Part shown: positions 1 through 10,550 of the stretch, in pieces | Position numbering within the stretch: the stretch's first letter is position 1 | Layout of the letters: each line of letters opens with the position of its first letter | DNA from: Rhexocercosporidium sp. MPI-PUGE-AT-0058 | Taxonomy: Eukaryota; Ascomycota; Leotiomycetes; Helotiales | DNA: 64,000 nucleotides | Direction: 5' to 3' | NCBI GenBank assembly: GCA_020746875.1 | Contig: JAGTJL010000005.1 | Coordinates: forward strand, 372,001 to 436,000 | The notes under the pieces: generated by a model | Databases searched by the model: none | What the model was told of the DNA's origin: nothing | What the model saw: the letters and a program-made list of their open reading frames with translations, nothing else | Position numbers and translations under genes: made by a program

Positions 1-542
1 GCTAGTGATTATTACTATTATGGTAGGGAAGCAAATTGGGTGAGCATTCCTTGCTATCACATACATCATGCAGATAAAGAGCTGACCAAGCTGCAGAGTG
101 AGGCATCCATAACCCCAGATATGCCACGACCATGGCATGGGGCGATGTACCCCGCCAAATCCATCCTCTTGCAGTGCCAGCAATGGCAAGAAAGACATCA
201 AGCGGCAGTGAAAAGACTCTCAGATGGGGTGTCCGTATTATATTGAGCGTATCAGCAGTCGATACCTCTATACCTGATTGGAGGAGTGTTCGTATCGATA
301 TTGCATTCTTACTACTATGTCATCCGCCGATCATTCGTGCTAGATACCAGGTGGCTGGGATACCAATAGGGATCGAGGAATACTTAGAAGCACCTGGATT
401 TTCCGAGGAGGACTCTTGGGAGAAGTCCTGGGAAACTTGTGGTATTGAGATAGTAGCCGGTGCTTCCCTAGAGGGCGTGTTATAGTCTCACTATTAAACT
501 ACGTCAATCATCCCGGTACAATCTGTCTATACTCACGTTTAT
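1..542. other. No supported gene
   Basis: I see no conserved protein in any frame here. A 117-codon open frame on the plus strand (132-485) resembles no family I know. Much of the stretch is probably downstream sequence of the dehydrogenase gene, which ends at 543. Confidence 0.5.
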
Positions 543-1393
543 CTACCATCCCATCACCGTTCCACGATACAAAACCAACTTCCCACCATGACTCTTCTTC
601 GTCGCTTCTGCAAGCACCTTCATCATCTCACCGCACGACTCATCAACACTAATCATGATCTTCTCCGTACTCGCCGCGTCCATCCCCAAAATAGTAGCAC
701 CCGCAGAACCCATATCCGTCTTCACCCAGCCCGGGATCATTACCCAAGCATTCAACCAGTCGTCTTCGGCATTGATGCGGATCGTGAGCCAGTTAAGCGC
801 TGCTTTCGAGGGGCCATATGTGCCGTTTGGCATTGCTGGTTGGTTGCTACTTTGTGTTAACTTCAAGGCACAAATACTGCAAAACCAAAAAGAACAGAGT
901 AAGCGGTTTTTTTTGGGGTAGAAAAGTACTCACGCCAAACACCCAGCCGTCGACCCAACCGGCACGAACATCGGTCCCCCCTCCCTCTTCGACTTTCTCA
1001 ACAAGCTTCTTGTAGCCTGATACAACGCCAATACAGCATAGAAATTGACATCCATATGTTCTTTCAAATCCTCAATGCCCGTATCCTTGAACTAGGACAG
1101 CTATTACAAATTCCCGCGCTGGCGATCACGATATCGATGTGGTTTATTTGGTGGGTTTCTTGGAGAGATTGGATGGCTGTTGTGGCATCTGCTGGGAGGG
1201 AAGCATCCAGTTCGAGGATTATGAGATGACTGTTTGGACCAGGGGGGAGGGTGGTGAGGTAGTGAGAGGTTGGGTGGGAAGGGGAGCGCAGGCAGGCTAC
1301 TATGGTGTGGGAGGGGAGGGAGAGGTAGTGCGTTAGGAGGCCGAGACCTAGACCGCGATTTGCGCCTGTGATGAGGACGGTTATTTGGGCCAT
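543..1393 (-). pseudogene. Short-chain dehydrogenase/reductase with an apparent frameshift
   Basis: The gene encodes a classical SDR, an NAD(P)H-dependent oxidoreductase with a Rossmann fold. The first segment (1393 down to about 1090) has the cofactor motif TGANRGLGLG and the segment NHIDIVIASAG. A second segment (about 1090 to 934) gives EHMDVNFYAVLALYQAT, then VPVGSTAG with the catalytic-Ser region. After a 57-nt intron (877-933, GTGAGT...TGCAG) the last exon has the YGPSK active-site motif and PGWVKTDMG, ending at 543. The reading frame changes by one base (one base missing or two gained) near 1085-1100 between the SAGI and DVN motifs. No intron of usable length fits there: the only GT...AG pair spans 16 nt. 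It may therefore be a recent pseudogene or a base error. The motif order and spacing resemble fungal SDRs of the norsolorinic-acid ketoreductase-like type; the substrate cannot be told. Confidence 0.75.
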
Positions 1394-2984
1394 TGCGAGT
1401 TCCGTTGGCGAGGAGAATTTTCTTGGTTGGCCTCAGACTGGTGGAAACTACTATAGACGATGTTCTGTAGGTATGTGAGATGAGATTATTGCTAGCTAGC
1501 TAGCTCAAGTCGAGTGCCAATGGCCTCAGTCAGAAGTGAGGAAAAGTGAAAAGCTCACGAAGAAGGATTCTCTTTTATAAGTGAAGTCAACTCTGCTTTC
1601 AAACTCGTCTTTTCCCTGTATTTTAAATCTGACATGCTTTATGAGGCTCCGATTGCCCTCCGGCTTTCGTATCCATCAACCAATGAGATCCACGACAGGA
1701 ACATTGCTTGCTTCGAAATCCGCTTTCGAGAAACTGATGGGGGATCTCGTTCAGAAAGTTTCAGACCAGAAGGGTTCTTGAAAATGCTGGCATTGAGAAG
1801 AGCACGATGAAGATCTGGTAGGCCTTTACCCAGAAGGAGCTGCTGAGTTCGTCGCATAGTAGGTACTCCATAAGGGAATTTTACAGATGAGAACGATAGG
1901 ATAATCCAGACCGAACTACAGGTTGATGAACGTTGAAAAGCTCTGATGAAAGATCAGAATGGAATTCTTGTCGGACCGAGACGTTGGAAAGAGGAGATAT
2001 TGTGCTAAATGAATAAATAAATGGATGAACGAACGAATCCATGATATCTCCAACAGTGCATAAAGAGTCGCTTGACATGCTTCACGTTTTAAAAATTCAA
2101 TCGAAAACGCTGTGAGATTTTCAGTACTTTGGTAAGAGGCACTTTATATTTCGTAGGGAAGAAGGGGACAATGGTATTGTCCATGCAACGAGAAGGGATA
2201 GAAGATTCATGTTCCTTCTGTTCCTCATTTTCGACCTTCCACAGCACACTGCTGAAGGTCTGATTTACCAGGCCAACACTCTGTCGGCATCCATTTGCGG
2301 GTCTAACTTGGTACTGTATAAGTCCAGATGTCATGCAGACAAGAGTTACGGACCAAAGAGTTAGAGTTCTGACAGTCCAGGTTGGACGAAGGATCTGTAA
2401 CTCGCTCGCTTTCGGCCGTAAAAATGGGCGTCTAGCGAAGTTCGCTTGCCGAGCTGGCCGTGGCCGTGGCACCTCGCCGAGTTGGCTACGTGAAGGCCGC
2501 AGAACCCCCGACGTCATCATATGTTGTTGATATCTTCACGTTTTCTCATCGCTAAATGATTTCTCACCAAATATCTCACATCGCAATAACAGAAAAAAGA
2601 ACTGCCTCGGTCTGAAAAACACCTTCCTCTTTCAAGTTTGAGATGGGTGGATTCATTGCGTTTCCACTGACTAAGCAAGTCCGACTGTCTTTAGCCCTTG
2701 GAGGGCTTTTCTCCGACATCATGGCCTGGCTGCTGAACAATCAACTCAGCCAAATCAATGCAGCTAAGTACTGATTCGACTATCTTGGGCACGCCATCGT
2801 AGAGATGCCGATAGACGGTGCCGGAAGGATGATAGGTAAGTAACTAGGCATGTACATAAAGCTTCTTCTCTCCACAAATGAAGTATCCCTTTCTCATACT
2901 ATTCTTTCGTTCGTAACTGTACGTTCAGAACTCGCTCAAGAACCAATTGCCCGTCTATACCCCCACACACTTACGAATAGAACC
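1394..2984. other. Intergenic region between SDR and Old Yellow Enzyme genes
   Basis: About 1.6 kb separates the two divergently transcribed genes. A short run of GCTA repeats lies near 1491-1505. A 143-codon minus-strand frame (2089-2520) and several shorter ones show no recognisable domain. The promoters of both flanking genes should lie here, but I could not point to a specific element. Confidence 0.5.
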
Positions 2985-4100
2985 ATGTCGACTTCCAACC
3001 TCTTCAAGCCCCTCAAGCTGGGCAAGGTCGAGCTACAGAACCGCCTTGCTCTCGCACCCCTCACTCGATTCCGCGCCGACGACGCCCACGTCCCCCTCCC
3101 ATTCGTCCCAGAATACTACGCACAAAGAGGTTCCGTGCCAGGAACTCTCTTGATCACCGAAGCAACATTTATCGCACCGAAAGCAGGCGGCTACGGAAAC
3201 GCTCCAGGTATCTGGTCAGAGGAGCAGATCGCCTCATGGAAGAAGGTTACTGAGGCTGTTCACGCCAAGGGCTCGTTCATCTACCTCCAATTATGGGCTT
3301 TGGGCCGAGCTGCTAGCCCCGGCCAGTTGAAGAAGGAATTGGGGCAAGATGCTGAGGTTAAGGGCGCGAGCGATATCCCATTCGAGGGTGGAGCCACACC
3401 TACACCTTTAACAGAGGAGGAGATCAAGGAATATATCGGCTTGTATGCCCAGGCGGCGAAGAACTCCATTGCGGCTGGCTTTGATGGTGTGGAAATTCAT
3501 GGCGCAAATGGATACTTGGTTGATCAGTTTACGCAAGAAGTGTCGAACAAGAGGACGGATTCTTGGGGTGGAAGTGTAGAGAACAGAGCCAGGTTCGGCA
3601 TTGAGGTTGCAAGGGCTGTTGTTGAGGCCGTTGGTGCCGACAGAACTGGCATTAGATTGAGTCCGTACTCGTCGTTCCAGGGAATGAAGATGGAGGACCC
3701 CAAGCCGCAATTCACATATCTCGCACAGGAGCTGAAGAAGTTGAAGTTAGCCTATATCCATCTCGTCGAGTCCCGGATATCAGGAAACGCTGAAGTTGAA
3801 TCGACCGAGAAGGTAGACTTCTTGATCGATCTTTGGGATAATCAAAGCCCTGTCTTACTTGCTGGTGGATTTACCCGGGCCTCTGCGAAAACCGCTGCCG
3901 ATGAGGAGTATAAAAACAAGAACATCTTGATTGTATTCGGGAGATATTTTATCTCGAACCCGGATTTGGTGTTTAGAGTTGAGAAGGGCATCGAGTTCAC
4001 GCCGTATGATAGGGAGAAATTCTATAACAAGGGCGAGAAGGAGGGATATACCACTTGGCCGTTTAGCAAGGAGTTTGAGGCGCAGGCGTCGAAGTTGTAG
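2985..4100 (+). CDS. Old Yellow Enzyme family NADH:flavin oxidoreductase
   Basis: A single exon encodes 371 residues, the normal size for a fungal Old Yellow Enzyme, an FMN TIM-barrel ene-reductase that reduces activated C=C bonds with NAD(P)H. The N-terminal FMN-binding segment APLTR (Thr27) is present. The substrate-binding pair of the family is seen as HGANGY (His172, Asn175), with the usual active-site Tyr at 177, and the signature RTDSWGGSVENRARF follows. GGFTRASA and VFGRYFISNPDL match the C-terminal phosphate-binding region. The open frame extends 45 codons further upstream, but the ATG at 2985 (context GAACCATGT) starts exactly where the family begins, so I chose it. Homologues act in oxylipin-type or alkaloid reduction or in detoxification; which applies here is not visible. 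Confidence 0.93.
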   Translation: MSTSNLFKPLKLGKVELQNRLALAPLTRFRADDAHVPLPFVPEYYAQRGSVPGTLLITEATFIAPKAGGYGNAPGIWSEEQIASWKKVTEAVHAKGSFIYLQLWALGRAASPGQLKKELGQDAEVKGASDIPFEGGATPTPLTEEEIKEYIGLYAQAAKNSIAAGFDGVEIHGANGYLVDQFTQEVSNKRTDSWGGSVENRARFGIEVARAVVEAVGADRTGIRLSPYSSFQGMKMEDPKPQFTYLAQELKKLKLAYIHLVESRISGNAEVESTEKVDFLIDLWDNQSPVLLAGGFTRASAKTAADEEYKNKNILIVFGRYFISNPDLVFRVEKGIEFTPYDREKFYNKGEKEGYTTWPFSKEFEAQASKL

Positions 4101-4350
4101 ATGGTTAGAGAAACTTGGGTTCAATAGACCACTAGAGAAAATACCATAGAGATTTGAATGCAGGTCATTGCAAGTAGCAATGTTCACGTTATTTTTGCGC
4201 CAGTGGAGTTCATGTTATGGTTCCTGCCACTCGGGCTGTCTTGCTTTACGCGAGTTCTTTGATGTTGATAAAGCTGCGCTCGTTCTCGTCGTCAACTCCG
4301 TCTCAGAACAACAGCTCGGAACCGCGTCTGCAAAATTTACCTACCACACG

Positions 4351-6047
4351 ATGAGCAATATCAAACGAGAGATGGAGTCTTTGACAATATTAGAAGGTGC
4401 TCCTCTTTTAAGCAGTGGTCAGCCCACTAAAGCCCGGCGCGTCTCCGATATCATTGATCTCACCTTGAGCGACGAGGAGGAGGACCCAGAATCCGACGAT
4501 GGCCATGACGACAATAACTACGAGACTGAACCAAACAACGACTGCGATATGATCATGCCCGACCATCCTCGGCCCGCATTTGGAAACCCCTCAAGTTATT
4601 CCAATGCCCAAACTGAACCCAGCGCCGTTCTCCCCCGCGGTATCAGATGGCCCGAGATCATAATCAAAGGCAAGCACACATCCAAGTGCCTCAACCCGAG
4701 GCAATTCGTCAACATCCACACCTTCGCCCGCCGACTGGATGCTCAGAACCCTACAGTGGCGTTTACTATTCCTCGATATAGGGCCGCGTGGGTGTATGCT
4801 GTCAATCAAAGCAGAGACCAGGTAGATTTGACAGCTACATTTCAGGCGAACCCGGATTTGGATGAGCGGAGCTTTGGGGAGTTGATTGATAGGGAATTTG
4901 AGATTGTTCTCCGACAGGTATATTTATCACGTCGATTGGAAAGGGGGCAAGGGATTTTCGCTGACAGTCTGCCCGCGAATCTAGATTGATACAGCCATTT
5001 TGAAGACCCGAGCTCAAAAAATTGAGGACATCCGTGACAGGATCCAACAAGCCCAGGGAGACTTCAAGCTGCTTAGCAAGTTGCGCCGGAAGGAGTTGAT
5101 GTTGATTAACGTATGCACCCCTTTCCCCTTTTCATTCCAATGTCATGCATTTGGCTCGGAGCATTAACATTGTCTAGCCCAAAAACCGCTGGTCCAAAAC
5201 TGAGAAGGGAGCTGCTGGAGATGCCACCGAGAGCTTTTCTAGAACCCCACGTAGCAGACCTGGGATGATGAGGAGATCCATCGACGATGAGGACTTCCAT
5301 ACCGAGAGAAGACCGTCCCGTTGTAGAGACGAGGTTATGCAGAATGATGGGACCTGGGGTACAGCAATCAACGCGGTCCCTACCGTCCGGAAACGCATTG
5401 TCGACCCGAACACCCGATCCAATCCTCCCCCGGATCGCACGCTTCCAGATCGGACACTTCCAGATCACACAAACACACCCAGATCTCGAGATCAATACTT
5501 AGTCCCGCCACCGATCCTCATCCCAGCTTCATCCTGGTACTCCCCCTCCAACGCCCGCCCATCCAGAACCATGGACGCAGGGTATCGTGGATACGAGAGG
5601 AATGACGATTTCACCTGGATGCCTTATACGCCCTGTCTCGATACGCTATCTCGATTCTCGCATGGTGGTTCTTGGCAAACTCACCCGATTGCTGATTCGT
5701 ATCGTCCACAGCGAGATTCGTATCGTCCACGCGAGGAATCGTATCTTCCGCGAGAAGACTTTTATCGTCCGGGGGATAATATTTACAGTCCACGAGAAGA
5801 TTTATATCGTCCACGGAAGGATTCGTACCGTCCCGCTTCTCCTCAACGCGGGTTACCATTAAGGCCAAGACCAGAACTAGATCATACCCAGGATCGAGCT
5901 AGCAACTACGCCCAAGTACCTGCACATGTACCAGCACGCAATGTTGTAGAGAGAGAGCGTGGTTGGGAGGAGGAGAAAGAGTTGAAGACGGAGAGGGCGA
6001 GGTGGTTGCCGGAGAGCAGGGATGAGCATATGAAGTATTATGTGTGA
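4351..6047 (+). CDS. Unknown protein with SUMO-interaction-like motif and heptad repeats
   Basis: Three exons (4351-4917, 4985-5110, 5178-6047) joined in phase 0 by two 67-nt introns give 520 residues. I do not recognise the family. Residues 34-39 (DIIDLTL) followed directly by SDEEED form a textbook SUMO-interaction motif with an acidic tail, suggesting a nuclear partner of SUMO. A more ordered region, about 105-190, follows (RWPEIIIKGK ... FARRLDAQNP ... WVYAVNQSRD). The second exon is charged and helical, probably a coiled coil (DTAILKTRAQKIEDIRDRIQQ). The third exon is Arg/Pro/Ser-rich and contains seven tandem heptads of consensus D-S-Y-R-P-R-E. Without splicing the frame stops at 4989, so the first intron is required. 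The function is unknown; a nuclear, chromatin-associated role is only a guess from the motif. Confidence 0.8.
5694..5840 (+). repeat. Seven in-frame 21-bp tandem repeats
   Basis: Seven consecutive 21-bp units encode heptads such as DSYRPQR, DSYRPRE, ESYLPRE, DFYRPGD, NIYSPRE, DLYRPRK and DSYRPAS. Tyr and Pro are invariant, and the other positions have diverged by substitutions without loss of frame, which points to selection on the peptide. Confidence 0.9.
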
Positions 6048-6652
6048 GTGGAAGTGGAAATGGAGGAAGGGATGAGAATGGCTGATGGAGAAAGAAATTT
6101 GGGATTGGGGATTGGTGATGTTGCTTTCTGTGTAGCTTTGTTATTGTTTTGTGGCATGGATGGATAGATTGGCAGATGCAGTGCTTAGAGGTGGCTGAGC
6201 CGATGTTTTGTGAGCGAGCAAGCGAGCGAGTGATACCTGACTGAGGAGTGAGGGAATGGATTTCGAAAGGAATGAGTTAATGAGTTAGATCTTCCCCGAA
6301 ATGGGAGAACAAAAGTGATATTGCTGTTTAACATCAATCTTACCACCCCTTTTGAGGTCTAAAAGGTTCCGTTCTTGGAGCGACAATCAGTAACGTTGAG
6401 CGTAAAAAATGAGAACCATTGTGTTTGAAACTGGGTTTGTTTGTTCCAAGACCGGAGTCTCAACTGAGCATATTTTCTTGATAAAATTCTTCAATTTGAT
6501 TTCTTCTCTCTTCTATCATACTTGCAAGTAAGTAAGTGTGTGATGGATGAGAGAACTAGGGTATATGCAACACAATAACATAGTACACGACAAGAACGCC
6601 CTATCTACTATGGCCAGATCCTAACCACCTTGACTATTTAAGTCCCCTTCAC
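6048..6652. other. Convergent 3' intergenic region
   Basis: About 600 bp between two convergent genes. It presumably holds both 3' UTRs. I see no RNA gene or conserved frame. Confidence 0.5.
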
Positions 6653-8818
6653 CTATACACCATTCACACCATTGACAACGCCTAGCCCAGCAGCCGTACT
6701 CTCCAACCTCGCAACCAATTTCTTGACATTCGTCCACTCTTCGTTCCTAGCGCTGTCTTTTCCACCTAGATCGGGACCGACTTCAAATACAGTGAGAGTG
6801 CCGTCAATACCGCCTGTTGCGAGACGTTTCCCTTCCGATTCTTCCCAGGATAGTTTATTCAGGCTCTTGGCCATCATACTCCTGCCTCCTTTGCGGCCAC
6901 TTGGCGAAACTTTGGCAAGTGGGACTTCAGTGTCGACGGTGACATCCCAGACCTCGAGATTACCTGCTCCGTCAACAAGAGAGAAGACGCCGGGTTTGAC
7001 GGGCGACCATGCAGCGTCGTAGACGACGTCTTCGCGAGTGAAATCGAGTATGGGGACGACTGATTGGCTTTCTCCTGTGATGCCTGTGGTGGAGGTTGCG
7101 GCTGGGGCGCGAACTTTCCAGAGCTTGACGCTCCAGTCTAAAGAGGAGGAGAGGACTAGGTCGCCGAGATCGACGGGGCCACGAGCGGGGTGGAAGTCGA
7201 TGGACATTACTGGGCCGGCATGGCCTCTGTAGCTGACACGCTGGTCAACACCTGCTTTGGCACCGGCGCGGTCGTAGCGATGGCAGGGGAATATTGTGCC
7301 TTCTTCAGAGCCGACGAGGAAGTAAGTTGGGTCTGTTTGAGGGAAGGCCATGCATGTTGGGGAGAGATCTTCCGTTTTGGCTGGGGGTGGTGTGGTGAGT
7401 GTTAGGAGTTCTTGGGGTTGGGCGAGCATGTCGACTGTCCATCCACAGACCACGCCATCAGTAGAGCAGGAGATGATGTTGTTTGCATTCTGTGTTCCGA
7501 CGATGTCGACTGAGTATACGGGATGGGTATGCCCAGAGCCAGTGAGTGCTGTCTTTTGGACTGGTGCAGATTTGGTTCGAGTATCCCAGAGGAGGACCTG
7601 GCCGCTGTAACAACCTCCTATGATGAGGTTTGGGTGAAATGGTGAGAATTTGGCAGCCAAGACATCAGATTGAGCGTGGAAGACAAACTCGGGTCTGTCA
7701 TGGAGGTGCATATTCCAGACTTGGACCAGCCCATCGGGGTCGTGGGGTGCTGAGGGATTCTTTGTGTATGCTGCAAGTACTAGTTCGGGGAACTTGGGTG
7801 AGAAGTTGATATCACTGATCATTCTCTTCTTGGACCACCGCTCGTCGTAGAATTGAGCAACTTCTTTGACACGCCGCCGACCTTTGCCTCGGGTGTTTCC
7901 ATATTCGTCATCATCATCTTCGACTCCATGCTGGCCGCTGAGTGCATAATCTGCCAAGATATCATATTCTTGATCCAGCGCTCTCTCAATAACCTTGCTG
8001 GATCTTTCAACAAAGTCCATGAAGTCGTCCGAGGAAGTGACAGCATTAAGCTCCTCAATTGTGAGAGCTCGTGCAGGAAAGTTTGCAACGCCATTCTGTG
8101 ATGTTTTCAAGGGTCCATCCACAACTAGGTCTCTGGTTGCCTTAAGCTCCTCTTCAATCTCCCTCCTGAGATTTTCTCGCAACTCCTCTTCCTTGTCACG
8201 TTCTCTCCTACTCAACCGCTTGCTAGGTGTGGATGTTGCAGGAGTCTCTCCTTCGTCATTATCAGAATCTTCGAAAGCCTTCGGCTGTGATGTTTGGGTG
8301 CCCCATTCTTCTGTGGTTTGTACCCCTTTACTGTATGAAAATACCTCCTTGACTGGTGATGGTGGGAACTCGTAGACGGTAGCCAAAGGAACAGTAGACA
8401 GAACCTGCGTTGATATCGAAAGGGTTTGTGGTTGATTCTGCAGTTGGCTGATAGATGGTTCCGAGTTCTCGTTGCTCAGCTCCCCTGCACTTAATACACT
8501 ATTAGGTCGACTGCCTTTGCCTGCAGGGGAGCCAGAACCTCCAGGTCCCGTCGATCCAGGTCTACTCTTGTCCACCAGTATCGAAGAAATGTATTTGTCT
8601 AGCTCTTCCCGATTCTCTGCTCGGCTTGGAGTTGGGGCTATGAGCTGGAGAGAGTTAGTACTTCAACGTGGCAGATAGTCCCAGGTATATACATCACTTG
8701 AACTGCCTATGCTCTGCCGACTTGAAGATATCTCCCTCGTCCGAAGTTCTCTCTGCCTCTTCAACTCTGCAAGCTTGGCCTTCTTCGCCAGAATCTCATC
8801 TCTGCGTTGTTGCATCAT
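6653..8818 (-). CDS. Cytoplasmic dynein intermediate chain (WD40)
   Basis: Two exons (8693-8818 and 6653-8644, intron of 48 nt) encode 705 residues. The first exon gives MMQQRRDEILAKKAKLAELK, the N-terminal coiled coil that binds dynactin p150 in this family. The Ser-rich linker typical of dynein intermediate chains is followed by SYSKGVQTTEEWGTQT (about 145-160), which carries the light-chain binding motifs (Tctex/LC8 type). A second acidic region and helix (RRERDKEEELRENLRREIEEE) precede about six WD40 repeats from roughly residue 325 to 690, including FSPFHPNLIIGGCYSGQVLLWD and LSSSLDWSVKLW. The chain forms the scaffold of the cytoplasmic dynein-1 motor used for nuclear migration and retrograde transport in hyphae. 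The gene is divergent from the ATP synthase subunit e gene. Confidence 0.95.
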
Positions 8819-9246
8819 GTCTGCGACAGATGCCCATCTCGGGGCAAGTCGGTGTTTTGGCTCCTGGGAAGATTGTAGACGAAAGGCGTTCTAAGTCCGG
8901 AAACAGGCGATGAAGAAGGCCAGAGGAGTGCAGTTTTCTGGTGATAAGAAAGTGGTAAAATCGTCTGTAACTTCTCCTTTCCGAGCCAGTTGTCGCGTCG
9001 TTGCGAGTGGTTTCGCGTGCAAAAGTTCTGGTCACGTGGACTGAGTACTGTAGTTCGCAAGATTCCGGGATGAGCTTTGAGATCTTCTCCGTCTACATCA
9101 AAAACAGCTTCGCATCGCCCACAACACCGCACGGCGACTCCCACAGCTGCGACAGCCTGTCAATTGATTCACCCGGCCACATCGCACTTGTGTCAACTCT
9201 TCGCCCTCTATCCGCTCGCTCTTTTCGTCGCAAACCAGCTGCTCTA
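8819..9246. promoter_or_regulatory. Shared divergent promoter with CACGTG box
   Basis: This 428-bp interval separates the start codons of the dynein intermediate chain (leftward) and ATP synthase subunit e (rightward), so it must hold both promoters. A TCACGTGG box, an E-box/Cbf1-type site, lies at 9032-9039. Any effect on either gene is inferred. Confidence 0.55.
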
Positions 9247-9775
9247 ATGGCTTCCACCGGGGTAAACGTACGTTCCAAGAATTTTGCGCCAGCCATCAAC
9301 AATCCCAATGGCATCGAAATCTGCTGCGATGTTTAGGGAACTATCATGGGATCTGTGCTGACAGTTCTGCTCTTCCAGGTCCTCCGCTACTCAGCATTAG
9401 GTGCTGGTATCTTCTACGGATTCTACCACCAAGCCAAGCTCTCCTCCGCCGCAAAATTGGCTGCCATTAACAGAGAATATGAGCGCAAGGAGAGTTTGAT
9501 CAACCAGGCAAAGGCGGAGTTCTCGAAGAAGCACGCACCTGCAAGCCCGTCGACAGGGAGTAATGGTAGTACGTTTGACCCAAAAAACCTGCTATTCCGT
9601 TCCGCCTGCCCGAGCAAGGAAGCAATAGCCATTGCTCTTCGTTCGGGCATTTGCCATGAAATCTGCCATAATATGTACACATGCTGATGTTGGCGAAACA
9701 GTTATAAGCGACCCTAACGACTCACGATTCGACTTGGAGGCACTCTTGACAAGCCTTGACGCGAAAACCTCATAA
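9247..9775 (+). CDS. TIM11: F1Fo-ATP synthase subunit e, mitochondrial
   Basis: Three exons (9247-9267, 9379-9565, 9702-9775; introns 111 and 136 nt) give 93 residues, the expected size. The protein starts MASTGVN-VLRYSALGAGIFYGFYHQ. One membrane segment carries the GxxxG dimerisation motif (Gly17-Gly21) known to drive subunit e/g association and ATP synthase dimer formation in the inner membrane. A charged helix follows (KLAAINREYERKESLINQAKAEFSKKHA). The C-terminus ends FDLEALLTSLDAK, typical of filamentous-fungal subunit e. The first exon is only seven codons; reading through the first intron gives an early stop, which supports the splicing. Confidence 0.93.
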
Positions 9776-10550
9776 GGACACCGGGGATGAGATATGGTTG
9801 TAATGATGGGCTAGATGGGAGGAGATAGACGGACAGCATCGACTCTGTGGACCACAACAAGGGGCACTAATTTGGGGCTTAGGAGGTGCAAAGTGATTCA
9901 TACAGAAGCTTAGACGTCACTTAGCACACTTCTTGTACATTGTACTCATAGTGAAAGGAACAGTAGGGCATATTCAAACCATCAGACGTTCCGTTTGTAT
10001 GTTTTGGAAGTGATGTTCTAGTTCGTGGTTGAACACCGAGGCTTATTTTACAAAGTACCAGGCAAGTGTTAGCTTAAGGAGTTGACATTCTTGAGAAGTA
10101 TTAAGACTAGAAGATAAGTGGGTAACTGCCAATATTTCGCCTAGAGTATCTATCAATCGCTTTCAGTCATGTAAAGAGTACTGGGCTACACGGTTATCAT
10201 TCATTTCTTACCAAGGTTCTGCAACACTCCAGTAAGAACCAAGTGACAACCTACCTTATCAAGCCAGTGTTGACAGCATTGCTTTTCCCCACAGTTGTCA
10301 AGCAAGCCATCGATTCAGGATCGAGGAGCTTCTAACAAAGTCATCCCAACAAATCTTTCACCTAGTGGGGAAACTCTTTCCTCCACTGTTTAGATGCGTT
10401 CTCCTCAGATAGTTCTCGGAGTCGTCACGTGAAGCTAAGCTTAGCTTCAACACCAACCCTGTCCAGCAGCCGCGTAGCCCAACCGAAGCCAGATATGCGA
10501 CAAGTTCGAGGTTCAACATCATCGACAACTTTTCTGTTCAACCACCAACC
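9776..10550 (+). promoter_or_regulatory. STT3 upstream region with TCACGTGA box and palindrome
   Basis: No gene is seen in this 775-bp stretch. Near its right end TCACGTGA (10425-10432) overlaps a perfect 18-bp palindrome, GAAGCTAAGCTTAGCTTC (10431-10448), about 100 bp before the STT3 start codon. This is likely core-promoter or 5' UTR sequence of STT3. Confidence 0.5.

Noticed and set aside
2089..2520. 143-codon minus-strand frame upstream of the Old Yellow Enzyme
   Set aside because: It contains one hydrophobic stretch but no family signature; it is probably chance.
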